A DNA stretch of 64,000 nt from Rosettibacter firmus (GTDB lineage Bacteria; Bacteroidota; Ignavibacteria; Ignavibacteriales; Melioribacteraceae): assembly GCF_036860695.1 (NCBI RefSeq), contig NZ_JAYKGJ010000002.1:378001-442000 (forward strand), in the 5' to 3' direction. A program made the translations under genes and the position numbers. Below the pieces are notes generated by a model. That model was not told the DNA's origin, made no database searches, and saw nothing but the letters and a program-made list of their open reading frames with translations. Below, piece after piece: positions 1 to 9,813 of this stretch. Positions within the stretch are counted from its first letter, which is position 1. Every line of letters starts with the position of its first letter.

Positions 1-2
1 TA

Positions 3-2690
3 ATCGGTAATGGTTTTAAAAATAATATTATATTCTTTTTGATATTATTTGGAATAATTTCGATTGAATTGAATGCTGGTACGACAGGAAAAATTGCTGG
101 AAGAGTAACTGATATAAATACTGGAGAACCTCTCATTGGTGTAAATGTTGTTATCACAGGGACATCCATGGGGGCTGCTACAGATGTGGATGGCAATTAT
201 TTTATTATAAATATTCCACCTGGAATTTATGAAATTAAAGCTTCACTGGTTGGATACTCAACAGTAGTTATAAAAAATATTAGGGTGTCAATAGATCAAA
301 CAACCAGAGTTGATATTCAAATGAGAGAAGAAGCAGTTTCTATTAGTGATATTGTTGTTACTGCACAAAAACCAATTGTTCAGAAAGATTTGACTTCTAC
401 AGAAGCAAAGATAAGTGGTGAACAAATATCAATGTTGCCTCTGGAAGATATTCAATCTGTAATCAATCTTCAGGCTGGAGTTGTTGATGGTCATTTTAGA
501 GGTGGAAGAAGTAATGAAGTAAAATATTTAATTGATGGTATTTCTGTAAACGATGCTTATTCTGGTATGTCTGCACTCGAGGCAGAAGTTAATAGCATTC
601 AGGAATTACAGGTTCTTACAGGTACTTTTAATGCTGAATATGGAGAAGCTTTATCTGGTGTTGTAAATCAGGTAACAAAAATTGCTGGCGATAAATTAGA
701 AGCCGATTTTTCATTTTATTCAGGCGATTATTTTACTGCAAGAAAAAATTTATATCAAAATATAAATCATATTTCTCCCAGTGATGTTTATAATATTCAA
801 GGTAATTTGAGTGGACCTGTCCCAGGATTAAAAAAATTTCTAAAGTTCTTTATAAGTGGAAGATATTATTATGATGATGGATATCTATATGGAAGAAGAA
901 TGTTCAATCCATCAGATTCATCAAATTTTTCTGCAAACGATCCGAAAGATTGGTATATAGGTGCTACTGGTGATAATAAATTTGTTCCAATGAATTACAA
1001 TAAAAGATATACTTTGCAGGGAAAACTTTCCATTAATTTTAGTAATAGTGGGAAAGGTTTAATCGTTAATACATTATATCAAAATCAACAATGGAGAGAT
1101 TATAATCATCGATTTAAATTAAATCCCGATGGTGATTATAAAAAGTTTCAGGAAAGTTTTTTGACAAGCTTAAATTATACTTATGTACTAAGTAATTCAG
1201 CTTTTATTGATTTTTTAGCTTCCAGTTTTACAACCAAATTCAAACAATACGTTTATGAAGATCCTCTTGATAATCGTTATGTTAAACCAGATAGAATGAA
1301 AGATGTAAGTGGCAATGCATTTTTAACTGGTGGAACAGAAAACTGGCATTTCTATCATACAACTTCTACTTACACAGGCAAAATAGATTTTACCTGGCAA
1401 ATTAATAACTTGCATCAAATTAAAAGCGGATTTGAATATAAATATCATAACATTGAATATAAAGATTTTCAAATTGTTATTGATGCAACAACGAATTATA
1501 AACCTTCACTTCCTCAACCAGGTTCATTTAATTATAATATTTATAAAACTAATCCATATCAATTAGCTGCTTACATGCAGGATAAAATTGAATTAGAATA
1601 TTTAGTTGTAAATATTGGTGTAAGATTCGACTTTTTTGAACCTGATGGTTATTATCTAAAAGATGCAAATAAAATTTCTATTCTTGATCAACTAAGTCCA
1701 CCATATCCAGACTCACTTTTACAAAAAGCAAAATATAAATATCAAATTAGTCCAAGAATTGGTATTTCGTATCCAATCACAGATAAAGGTGCTATTCATA
1801 TTTCTTATGGACACTTTTTCCAGATTCCACCATTTGAATATTTATATCGTAATCCAAATTTCAGAATTCCTTTAACAGGAGATTTTCCAGAGAATGTTGG
1901 CAATACAATTGGGAATGCAGATCTTGATGCTCAACAAACTGTTATGTACGAAATAGGACTTCAACAACAATTAGCTACAAATTTTGGAATTACTCTTACA
2001 GGTTATTATAAGGATATAAGAAATCTACTTGGAACAGAAATTCATATTAAAAATGAGTTCAGAAAATTCAGTAAATTAATTAATCGTGATTATGGCTCTG
2101 TAAAAGGTTTTACAATTTCTTTTGAAAAAAGATTTAGTGAAGGAATTGGAGCAACTCTGGATTATACATATCAAATTGCTAAAGGAAATGCATCTGATCC
2201 AAATGATGCATTTAATAAAGCTCAAGCAAATCCACCAATCGAAGCAAATAAACAAATGGTACCTCTTAACTGGGATAGAAGACATTCAGTTAATATAACT
2301 TTAACCGCTGGTAAACCAAATGATTTTATTGCAAGTTTAATTGGAAGATTAGGTTCTGGTTTACCATATACACCATCTTTTCAAAATCAAAGAACTGGAT
2401 TAGAAAACAGCGAAAACAAACCAGCATTTTATAATGTAGATTTATATTTAACTAAATATCTAAAAATGTTTGGTAAAATATTTTCTGTTTATGCAAAAAT
2501 TTATAATCTTTTTGATACTGCAAACGAAGTTGAAGTTTTTACAGATACTGGTAGAGCTGGATATACTCTTGAATTAACAAGAGCACAGGAAGCTCCGAGA
2601 GGTGTTAATACTTTAGAAGAATATTTTACAAGACCAGATTTTTATTCACCACCAAGACAAATTATTATTGGTGCATCAATAAGTTTTTAG
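3..2690 (+). CDS. TonB-dependent outer-membrane receptor, 5' end cut by window edge
   Basis: An outer-membrane active-transport receptor. The frame is open back to position 3 with no ATG; a TTG at 39 is the only obvious internal start, and the hydrophobic stretch before Asn-Ala-Gly looks like a signal peptide, so the true start probably lies just upstream of the window. In order: a carboxypeptidase-regulatory-like beta-sandwich (GRVTDINTGEPLIGVNV), a TonB plug (QSVINLQAGVV, LIDGISVNDAY, EYGEALSGVVNQVT) and a long beta-barrel ending in Ser-Phe. This is the CarboxypepD-reg/TonB type seen in SusC-like proteins, but no SusD follows. Next gene is 12 bp downstream. From context the substrate is probably an oligosaccharide taken up with the ABC system at 8531-24169; that is inference. 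Confidence 0.9.
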   Translation: MGNGFKNNIIFFLILFGIISIELNAGTTGKIAGRVTDINTGEPLIGVNVVITGTSMGAATDVDGNYFIINIPPGIYEIKASLVGYSTVVIKNIRVSIDQTTRVDIQMREEAVSISDIVVTAQKPIVQKDLTSTEAKISGEQISMLPLEDIQSVINLQAGVVDGHFRGGRSNEVKYLIDGISVNDAYSGMSALEAEVNSIQELQVLTGTFNAEYGEALSGVVNQVTKIAGDKLEADFSFYSGDYFTARKNLYQNINHISPSDVYNIQGNLSGPVPGLKKFLKFFISGRYYYDDGYLYGRRMFNPSDSSNFSANDPKDWYIGATGDNKFVPMNYNKRYTLQGKLSINFSNSGKGLIVNTLYQNQQWRDYNHRFKLNPDGDYKKFQESFLTSLNYTYVLSNSAFIDFLASSFTTKFKQYVYEDPLDNRYVKPDRMKDVSGNAFLTGGTENWHFYHTTSTYTGKIDFTWQINNLHQIKSGFEYKYHNIEYKDFQIVIDATTNYKPSLPQPGSFNYNIYKTNPYQLAAYMQDKIELEYLVVNIGVRFDFFEPDGYYLKDANKISILDQLSPPYPDSLLQKAKYKYQISPRIGISYPITDKGAIHISYGHFFQIPPFEYLYRNPNFRIPLTGDFPENVGNTIGNADLDAQQTVMYEIGLQQQLATNFGITLTGYYKDIRNLLGTEIHIKNEFRKFSKLINRDYGSVKGFTISFEKRFSEGIGATLDYTYQIAKGNASDPNDAFNKAQANPPIEANKQMVPLNWDRRHSVNITLTAGKPNDFIASLIGRLGSGLPYTPSFQNQRTGLENSENKPAFYNVDLYLTKYLKMFGKIFSVYAKIYNLFDTANEVEVFTDTGRAGYTLELTRAQEAPRGVNTLEEYFTRPDFYSPPRQIIIGASISF

Positions 2691-2702
2691 TGAGGTAAGA
2701 TA

Positions 2703-5700
2703 ATGTTCTCAAATAAAAAATTGTTAACTATTATTTCATTAATTTATTTATTCAGTGTTATTGCCAATGCTCAGATTATTGTTGATAAAAACAAAGGGGA
2801 TCATAATCAAACAAGAAAAGGTTATATGGATGGTAACTTAGCTGCTACAGTTTATTATAATTTTGGTGAAATAGCAGATTGGCTTAACGAACCAAGTAGA
2901 AGCGGAGTTTGGCCCAAAGGTACAAATCATACATATGTAGATGGAGTTGCTGTAATTGTTCAGGCAGAAACACAGGATCCATTAGGTAATATTATTCATC
3001 CACTTGAAACTAATTATTATGAATTTACAAGATATGATCCTGCTACTGGTATAACATATGGATGGTGGCCCTTACCTGGTTATGCAGCTCCTTATTCAAG
3101 AATTCCTGCAAGAAGTGATGATCCTTCAAGTTGGCCAACTAAGTGGCCAGATAGAACTTCTGATTGGAATGGTCTATGGAATGGTTTCTTTGGTAAGGGA
3201 GTAAAAAATGCGGATGTGGAAACATATTTTGTATTTGATGATAATGAAGATAGAGAATATTTGATTAAAAATAATTTCAAACCTGATGCTGACGATCCTA
3301 CACGTGGTGGACTTGGTATGCAGGTTAAAGCTCGTGGCTTTCAATGGTCTCAAGTCTTAGCCGAAGATGTTATTTTCTGGTATTATGAAATTACAAATAT
3401 GAGTACAACTGATTATGAAAAAACATTATTTGCACAATATATTGATTGGGGAATTGGTGGTCACGATAACTCTTCAAACAATGCAGGAGATTATGATGAT
3501 TTACTTGATATCTCATATGCATGGTCGACTGTTCCAACTGGAAGTCCTGGCAATTGGAGTCCAGTTGGTTTAGCAGGTTATGCATTTCTTGAAAGTCCAG
3601 GAATTTCAGATGATCGAAAAGATAATGACCAGGATGGACTTACTGACGAAAATAGAAATAATTTAGCTCATAGATTTATTAATACTCCCTTTGAAGATCC
3701 ATATTTATTAAATCCTGCAAGAGATACAGTTAATTTCAAAACCTTTTATGGTCACTCATGGAAACCTCACTGGGATGCTGATGAAAATGGAAACTGGCGT
3801 TCCTTTACAGATATAAATTCTAATGGCAAATGGGATAAAGATGAACCTTTGAATGATGATGTAGGAACCGATGGTATCGGTCCATTTGACGAAGGTTATA
3901 CAGGTCCAGATCCAGATGGAACAGAAGGAAATGGAAAACCAGATCAGGGTGAACCTAATTTTGGAATTCTTGATAAAGATGAATCAGATCAACTTGGTTT
4001 AACTGGATTTGCTATTTTCCCGGTTCATCGTTATGAATTAAATAGAGATGAAGAAAACTGGCAGGTTCTTTCTGCATTACCTGCTCCACATGGTCAATCT
4101 TTGGTTGGTGTTAATCTTGCAAATTATTTCTCGAGTTATCTCTTCCACCTCTGGGGTAGAAATAAATATTCTCAAATATCAGGAACAATAAAAGAAACTG
4201 GTGAGACAGAAAGATTTTCTATGTCTTTAATTTTTGGTATTGATAAAGATGATTTGTTTAGAAGGAAAAAAACAGTTCAACAAATTTATAATGCAAACTA
4301 TCGCTTTGCTAAACCACCAGAAAAACCAATTGTAAAAGCAATTCCTGGTAATAATAAAGTAACTTTATACTGGGACGACCGTGCCGAAAAAACTTTTGAT
4401 GCTTTTTATCAGAAATATAACTTTGAAGGTTATCGTATCTATCGTTCCACTGAACCAAATTTCCTGGAAAATAAAATTATAACTGATGCTTACGGAAAAC
4501 CAACTTTTAGAAAACCAATTGCACAATTTGATTTAGTTGATGGTGTTAAAGGATTACATCCAATTGATGTAAATGGAGCTTTGTTTTATTTAGGAAATGA
4601 TTCTGGTTTACGTCATTCATTTATAGATACAACAGTTCAAAATGGTCAGACTTATTATTATGCAGTTGCTGCTTATGATCAGGGATTCACTACTACAACT
4701 GTAGAAGGTAAGTTTGAAGGTATTCCTCCATCGGAAACAACAACAATTCTAAAGAAAGATATTAATGGAAATATAATTACAGATGTTAACACTGCTGTCG
4801 TAACTCCAAGAGCACCAGCAGCAGGTTATATTCCTCCTGACATAAAAAACTTTTATGCAAGTGGACCTGGAACAGGAACAGTATCGGTTGAGATTCTGGA
4901 TCCAGATTCAATTAAAGACAATCATACTTATCGAATTGAATTTATTGAAAATTCTATTTTTAATAATGAATCAAAACCAAAATTTCAAATCGTTGATTAT
5001 ACTTCCGGGGATACATTAATTAAACCAACGTTAATGGATAAAAATGTTTTTACATCAAAAGTTATTCATGGATTTTCTTTGACTATTAATAATGATGACA
5101 ATGTTCAAATTGATTTTGAAAAAAGCGGATGGAAAAAAGGAAAAAGTAATTACATTGTTCAACTTGGTTTCGATCCTCGTTTTGCACCAGCTTATAATAC
5201 AAAACGAGTAGATTATCCAGCAGATTTTGAAATTGAACTTACTGAACCTGGTAAAGGGGATCTCTCTTTCCCACAATCAACATTTAGTAAACCTATTCAA
5301 TCAAATATTATTGTGCGAAATGTTACTGAAAATAAAAAATATCAATTCATTTTTAGAGATGTAAATCAGAATGAAATATTTGATGACGGAGATGCTATAT
5401 TTATTGTACTTGGTGATTCAGCAGGAAAACCTGCTACATCATTTTCTAATTTGAGAGTAACCTGGTCAGTAACATTAATGAAAGATACAACAATTGCTCA
5501 AGAAAATCAGAGACCACCTGAGTTTGGTGATGTTTATAAATTAGTTACTAAAAAACCATTTAGAAAAGGAGAATATTTTGAGTTCACAACAAAAGCTCCT
5601 CAATTTGATCAAGCTAAAGCTAAAAATGATTTAGATAAAATTGCTGTTGTTCCTAATCCTTACGTTGGTGCTGCATCTTGGGAACCAGCTACTGTTGAAG

Positions 5701-5942
5701 TAGGAAGAGGAGAACGACTTATTTATTTTATAAATCTTCCAAGACAATGCACTATAAGAATTTATACTATAAGTGGAAAACATGTTAAAACTATTGAACA
5801 TAATAGCAGTATTGATAATGGTCAAGAAGCATGGAATTTGATTTCTAAAGATGGAATGGAAATATCATATGGAGTTTATGTTTATCATGTAGATGCACCA
5901 GGGATTGGAGAAAAAATAGACAAATTCGCAGTGATTAAATAG
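2703..5942 (+). CDS. Very large secreted protein with FnIII-like region and T9SS-type C-terminal domain
   Basis: A 1079-residue exported protein. It has a signal peptide ending near VIANAQ, and the start is supported by GAGG eight bases upstream. Three Asp/Asn/Gly-rich stretches (DNDQDGLTDEN, DINSNGKWDKDE, DPDGTEGNGKPDQ) resemble thrombospondin type 3/EF-hand-like calcium loops. A fibronectin-III-like segment follows (KVTLYWDDRAEKTFD to YYYAVAAYDQG). The last ~90 residues (VVPNPYVGA, IRIYTISGKHVKTI, YGVYVYHVDAPG, KFAVIK) match the T9SS sorting-domain pattern, so it is probably secreted or surface-anchored. It sits between a TonB receptor and a PorV-like barrel and may act with them at the cell surface. 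I do not recognise an enzymatic domain. Confidence 0.8.
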   Translation: MFSNKKLLTIISLIYLFSVIANAQIIVDKNKGDHNQTRKGYMDGNLAATVYYNFGEIADWLNEPSRSGVWPKGTNHTYVDGVAVIVQAETQDPLGNIIHPLETNYYEFTRYDPATGITYGWWPLPGYAAPYSRIPARSDDPSSWPTKWPDRTSDWNGLWNGFFGKGVKNADVETYFVFDDNEDREYLIKNNFKPDADDPTRGGLGMQVKARGFQWSQVLAEDVIFWYYEITNMSTTDYEKTLFAQYIDWGIGGHDNSSNNAGDYDDLLDISYAWSTVPTGSPGNWSPVGLAGYAFLESPGISDDRKDNDQDGLTDENRNNLAHRFINTPFEDPYLLNPARDTVNFKTFYGHSWKPHWDADENGNWRSFTDINSNGKWDKDEPLNDDVGTDGIGPFDEGYTGPDPDGTEGNGKPDQGEPNFGILDKDESDQLGLTGFAIFPVHRYELNRDEENWQVLSALPAPHGQSLVGVNLANYFSSYLFHLWGRNKYSQISGTIKETGETERFSMSLIFGIDKDDLFRRKKTVQQIYNANYRFAKPPEKPIVKAIPGNNKVTLYWDDRAEKTFDAFYQKYNFEGYRIYRSTEPNFLENKIITDAYGKPTFRKPIAQFDLVDGVKGLHPIDVNGALFYLGNDSGLRHSFIDTTVQNGQTYYYAVAAYDQGFTTTTVEGKFEGIPPSETTTILKKDINGNIITDVNTAVVTPRAPAAGYIPPDIKNFYASGPGTGTVSVEILDPDSIKDNHTYRIEFIENSIFNNESKPKFQIVDYTSGDTLIKPTLMDKNVFTSKVIHGFSLTINNDDNVQIDFEKSGWKKGKSNYIVQLGFDPRFAPAYNTKRVDYPADFEIELTEPGKGDLSFPQSTFSKPIQSNIIVRNVTENKKYQFIFRDVNQNEIFDDGDAIFIVLGDSAGKPATSFSNLRVTWSVTLMKDTTIAQENQRPPEFGDVYKLVTKKPFRKGEYFEFTTKAPQFDQAKAKNDLDKIAVVPNPYVGAASWEPATVEVGRGERLIYFINLPRQCTIRIYTISGKHVKTIEHNSSIDNGQEAWNLISKDGMEISYGVYVYHVDAPGIGEKIDKFAVIK

Positions 5943-5957
5943 TGAATGGAGATTGAT

Positions 5958-6983
5958 ATGAATCTAAATAAATTATTAACAATAATTTTTTTACTTACAA
6001 TTAATAATTATATCTATTCACAAAAAGTTTCAAAAAGTGGAACAACTTCAGCTTCATTTCTTGAAATCCCTGTAGGAGCATATGCAATTGGAATGGGAGG
6101 AGCGTATGTAAGTATAGCAAAAGATGCCTCAGCTTTATTCTGGAATCCTGCAGGTATAAGCTCACATGAAAATTATGAAGCAATATTGAATCATACTAAC
6201 TGGATTGCTAATACCAGTTTTGATTTTGCTGGAATTGTAATTCCACTTGGTGTCATTGGAAATGTAGGCTTTAGTTTTACTTCACTCTCGATGGATGATA
6301 TGAAAGTACGAACCGTTGAACAACCTGAAGGAACAGGTGAATATTTTAGTGCAGGTGATATTTCAGTTGGATTATCTTATGCACGAAATTTAACTGATCG
6401 TTTTTCAATTGGATTTACTGCAAAATATATTCAACAAAAAATTTGGCATATGTCAGCTTATGCTTTTGCAGTCGATGTTGGTACAAAATTCAAAACAGAT
6501 CTTTTTGGTGGAATGATTATTGGTGCATCAATCTATAATTTTGGTACTTCAATGCAAATGGCAGGAAGAGATGCACGTTACTTTATAAGAGTTGATCCAA
6601 ATAAACAGGGCTCTAACGACCAAATACCTACTAATATCGAAATGAATTCATGGGATTTACCTTTATCTATTCAAATTGGTGTTTCAACTAATTTAATTCA
6701 TAATGAAGATTACAGATTGACAGTTGCTGCCGATGCTATTCATCCTAATAACGACTATGAAAGCATGAACTTTGGTTTTGAAACGGCATTTAAAGAATTT
6801 CTTTTTTTAAGAGGTGGTTATCAATCAGCTTTTAATAAATATTCAGAAGGTGGATTATCTTTGGGATTCGGGATAAATTCAAAATTAATATTATCAAATG
6901 CATTATTTAGATTTGATTACGCATATAGAGATTTCGGCAGGTTAGAGAATATCCATTCTTTTTCAATTAGTTTAGTGTTTTAA
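5958..6983 (+). CDS. PorV/PorQ-like outer-membrane beta-barrel (UPF0164 type)
   Basis: A FadL-like outer-membrane barrel of the PorV/PorQ/UPF0164 group. The ATG at 5946 has no ribosome site, whereas GGAG at 5948-5951 is correctly spaced for the ATG at 5958, which I take as the start (341 residues: MNLNKLLTIIFLLTI...). After the signal peptide comes the family signature GAYAIGMGGAYVSIAKDASA followed by LFWNPAGI; alternating beta-strands continue to the C-terminal aromatic (SLVF). PorV proteins shuttle T9SS cargo to the attachment complex. This copy, 15 bp after a T9SS-type cargo gene, may be a dedicated paralogue; that is inference. The stop is directly followed by the next ATG. Confidence 0.85.
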   Translation: MNLNKLLTIIFLLTINNYIYSQKVSKSGTTSASFLEIPVGAYAIGMGGAYVSIAKDASALFWNPAGISSHENYEAILNHTNWIANTSFDFAGIVIPLGVIGNVGFSFTSLSMDDMKVRTVEQPEGTGEYFSAGDISVGLSYARNLTDRFSIGFTAKYIQQKIWHMSAYAFAVDVGTKFKTDLFGGMIIGASIYNFGTSMQMAGRDARYFIRVDPNKQGSNDQIPTNIEMNSWDLPLSIQIGVSTNLIHNEDYRLTVAADAIHPNNDYESMNFGFETAFKEFLFLRGGYQSAFNKYSEGGLSLGFGINSKLILSNALFRFDYAYRDFGRLENIHSFSISLVF

Positions 6984-8534
6984 ATGTTCAATAAAATATT
7001 AACAAGAATAAATATCATTTTGGTCAATCAGTTTAAAATGTTTCTGATTATTTTTTGTTACACGATGCTATTCACTTCAAATTCTTATTCTCAGAGTGAA
7101 TATTTACAGGATTCTATTGTAGCTAAAGTAGGTAATATTAATATCACAATTGATGAGTTCGTAAATTGTTATGAATTTGGACCATCATTTTATAAACGAA
7201 ATAAAGATTCGAAAAAAGTTTTTCTTGATTATCTTATAAACGAAAAGCTACTTGCTATAGATGGTTATAATAGAAAGCTCGATACATTACCAGAGATAAA
7301 AAATATAATTCATGAATTTGAAAGTGATTTAGCTACCGAAGAAATGTTCAAACAGGAAATTCAGAAAAACATTTCTTATACAAAAGAAGAAATTGATACC
7401 ATTGCAAAACAAAAATTAATTGAATTAGAATTAAAGTGGATTTACTCTCCAAATGAAAATGAGATTAGAAAAATTTATGATTCACTTAAAGCAGGAATCG
7501 ATTTTGATACTTTATTTTACAGGCAATTTAATGATACAATCTATTACGAAGATAGATACCTGAAATCAAATAGATATGTTTTAGGATTGAAAAATTATGA
7601 ACTCTCAAAAATTGTCGATACTTTAAAAGTAAATACCTTTTCACAACCAATTAAAGCATACGATGGCTGGTACATATTAAAATTAATTAACATTAATTAT
7701 CCTTTGATTGTAAGTGAGACCGAACAAAATAGAATTATGAAAGAAGCTGAAACTGCTATTATAAAAAAGAAAATGGATAAACTTTCTGATGCTTATGTTC
7801 ATTCTTTAATGCTAAGTGCTAAACCAGTAATTAAAAGGAAAGCATTCCAGATTTTAAGATCATATCTTGCACAATATGATTTAAGTAAAGAAGTTTATGA
7901 AAAGTGGCAATTCTCTCAAATCTTAAAAGATGCATTACATTCATATAACTTATCAGATTTGAATAATATTAATAATATTTCTCTTGTTGAAATGAATAAT
8001 GGGAATATAACATTAGAAGATTTTCTTAATTGGTTTCGTGCAAGAAGTCAATATATAAAATTAGATAAACGCAGTTTTGCAAATTATTCACGTTCGCTTG
8101 AAAATATTATCTGGCTTATGGTTCGTGATAAATTGTTAACTGAACAGGCAAAAGCAAAAGGTTATTTTGAATATGAAAATGTCAAGAAGCAAATTAAATG
8201 GTGGAAAGATAAGATACTATATAGTGCTGTAAAAGATGAATTGATAAATTCTATTCATATTGAAGATAAGGAACTGAATTTGTCAAATACAAATACAAGT
8301 AAACAATCTTATAATGAACTTATTGAAGCTGAATTAACAAAAAAAATGTTTTACAAATTAAATGAACTAAAGAAAAAGTATTCAGTAACAATTAATGAAA
8401 AAGTATTAAAAACAATTAACGTAAGCGAAGAGAACAATATTAAAGCAATTGATTTTTATGTGGTTAAAAGAGGTAACCTGATACCACGAACACCATATCC
8501 TGCTATTGATAACTATTGGAAAAGCTGGCAATGA
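6984..8534 (+). CDS. SurA/PrsA-like periplasmic peptidyl-prolyl isomerase
   Basis: Probable periplasmic chaperone/peptidyl-prolyl cis-trans isomerase, 516 residues. It has an N-terminal hydrophobic signal segment; a second in-frame ATG at 7038 gives a tidier signal peptide and could be the true start. A SurA_N-like helical part (VAKVGNINITIDEF, FLDYLINEKLLAIDGYN) is followed by a parvulin-like domain around residues 145-240 (LKAGIDFDTLFYRQF, IVDTLKVNTFSQPI, YDGWYILKLI) and a long helical C-terminal half. It lies directly after a PorV-like barrel and shares an ATGA overlap with the ABC binding-protein gene, so it is co-transcribed with both. A role in folding the preceding outer-membrane proteins is plausible but not shown. 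Confidence 0.75.
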   Translation: MFNKILTRINIILVNQFKMFLIIFCYTMLFTSNSYSQSEYLQDSIVAKVGNINITIDEFVNCYEFGPSFYKRNKDSKKVFLDYLINEKLLAIDGYNRKLDTLPEIKNIIHEFESDLATEEMFKQEIQKNISYTKEEIDTIAKQKLIELELKWIYSPNENEIRKIYDSLKAGIDFDTLFYRQFNDTIYYEDRYLKSNRYVLGLKNYELSKIVDTLKVNTFSQPIKAYDGWYILKLININYPLIVSETEQNRIMKEAETAIIKKKMDKLSDAYVHSLMLSAKPVIKRKAFQILRSYLAQYDLSKEVYEKWQFSQILKDALHSYNLSDLNNINNISLVEMNNGNITLEDFLNWFRARSQYIKLDKRSFANYSRSLENIIWLMVRDKLLTEQAKAKGYFEYENVKKQIKWWKDKILYSAVKDELINSIHIEDKELNLSNTNTSKQSYNELIEAELTKKMFYKLNELKKKYSVTINEKVLKTINVSEENNIKAIDFYVVKRGNLIPRTPYPAIDNYWKSWQ

Positions 8535-9811
8535 GAAAAGTTATTTATCTATTTCTTATTCTGTTATTTATTTCATGCAGTAAAAATAATAGAGAATTCA
8601 AAAATGAAATTATTTACTGGTCATCGAACAATACTGAAGAAATAGAATTTGCAAGGTATATTGTAGATAAATGGAATAAAGAGAATAGTGAATTTAAAGT
8701 TAAATTTCAGCCAGTACCAGAAGGACAATCAAGTGAAGAAGTTATTTTAGCAGCAATTGTTGGAAAAACTACACCAGATATTTATTCGAACATGTGGGAA
8801 GGTGATGTTGAAAATTATGCAAAAGCTGGAATTCTTGTTGCTTTAGATACTCTAAAAGGATTTATGGAATTTCTATATGAACGATGTGATAGTTCGGTTA
8901 TAGAAGAAGTTAGATCTTCTGATGGGCATATTTATCAGATACCATGGAAAATAAATCCAATTATGATGATTTATAATGAAAATATTATTAAATCTCTTTC
9001 ACAAAAAAGTCCACCAAAAACTTATTCGGAGTTTTTTAAGGCAGCAGAAGAATTTAAGAAAGATACAGATGGAGATGGTTATATCGATCGCTGGTTTGGT
9101 TATACTGAAACAATTGTTACATGGTGGCAGAGACTTTTTGATTTTTATCCACTTTATCTTGCCGCAACAAACGGTGGTTCGTTAGTAAAAAACAATAAAG
9201 CAGCATTCAATAACCAGGCTGCAATAAATGTTTTTAAATTTTTACAAAAACTTTATAAAAATAATTATTTCCCTAAAGAAAGATTATCATCTCGTCAGGA
9301 TGTTTTCTTAGATGGAATAATTGCTACTCGATTTACTGGACCGTGGGAAATTTCTCACGCAGAAAAATATAAACCAAAATCTTTTCAATATAATTTCAGT
9401 ACAATGCCAGTTCCAGATAATCATAATGGTCCTGTCTATACGTATGGAGATCCAAAAAATATTGTAATTTTCAAAACCTGTCCCAATCCAAATTTTGCCT
9501 GGAAGTTTTTAAAATATTTTCTTAGTGAAGAGAATGACTTAAAATTTCTTGAAATGACAAATCAACTTCCACGCAGAAAGAATATTGATAGTAATCCATT
9601 ATTCAGAGAATTTTTTTTGAAAAATCCTAAAATGAAAATATTTGCAGAACAAGCAAAGTTTGTAAAAGGAACGGATCAGTCACTCTATCTTAAAGAAGTT
9701 TTTGATATAATTTCTTCTGAATACGAAGCATGTGTAATTTATGGAATTAAATCACCTGAACAAGCAATAAGTGATGCAGAAAAATCTGTTAATCTTTTAT
9801 TTCTGAGATAA
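8531..9811 (+). CDS. Sugar ABC transporter substrate-binding lipoprotein (CUT1)
   Basis: Extracytoplasmic solute-binding protein of family 1, delivering an oligosaccharide to the permeases that follow. The start is the ATG at 8531 in an ATGA overlap with the previous stop; a TTG 15 bp upstream is less likely. The N-terminus MRKVIYLFLILLFISC is a lipoprotein signal with lipobox FISC, so the mature protein is lipid-anchored. Typical family features follow: EEVILAAIVGKTTPDIY, IYQIPWKINPIMMIYNE, DTDGDGYIDRWFGYT and FTGPWEISHAEKY. The permeases follow 2 bp downstream and the ATPase is far downstream at 23078. The neighbouring GH130 and GH2 genes suggest a beta-mannoside ligand, which is inference. 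Confidence 0.92.
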   Translation: MRKVIYLFLILLFISCSKNNREFKNEIIYWSSNNTEEIEFARYIVDKWNKENSEFKVKFQPVPEGQSSEEVILAAIVGKTTPDIYSNMWEGDVENYAKAGILVALDTLKGFMEFLYERCDSSVIEEVRSSDGHIYQIPWKINPIMMIYNENIIKSLSQKSPPKTYSEFFKAAEEFKKDTDGDGYIDRWFGYTETIVTWWQRLFDFYPLYLAATNGGSLVKNNKAAFNNQAAINVFKFLQKLYKNNYFPKERLSSRQDVFLDGIIATRFTGPWEISHAEKYKPKSFQYNFSTMPVPDNHNGPVYTYGDPKNIVIFKTCPNPNFAWKFLKYFLSEENDLKFLEMTNQLPRRKNIDSNPLFREFFLKNPKMKIFAEQAKFVKGTDQSLYLKEVFDIISSEYEACVIYGIKSPEQAISDAEKSVNLLFLR

Positions 9812-9813
9812 TT

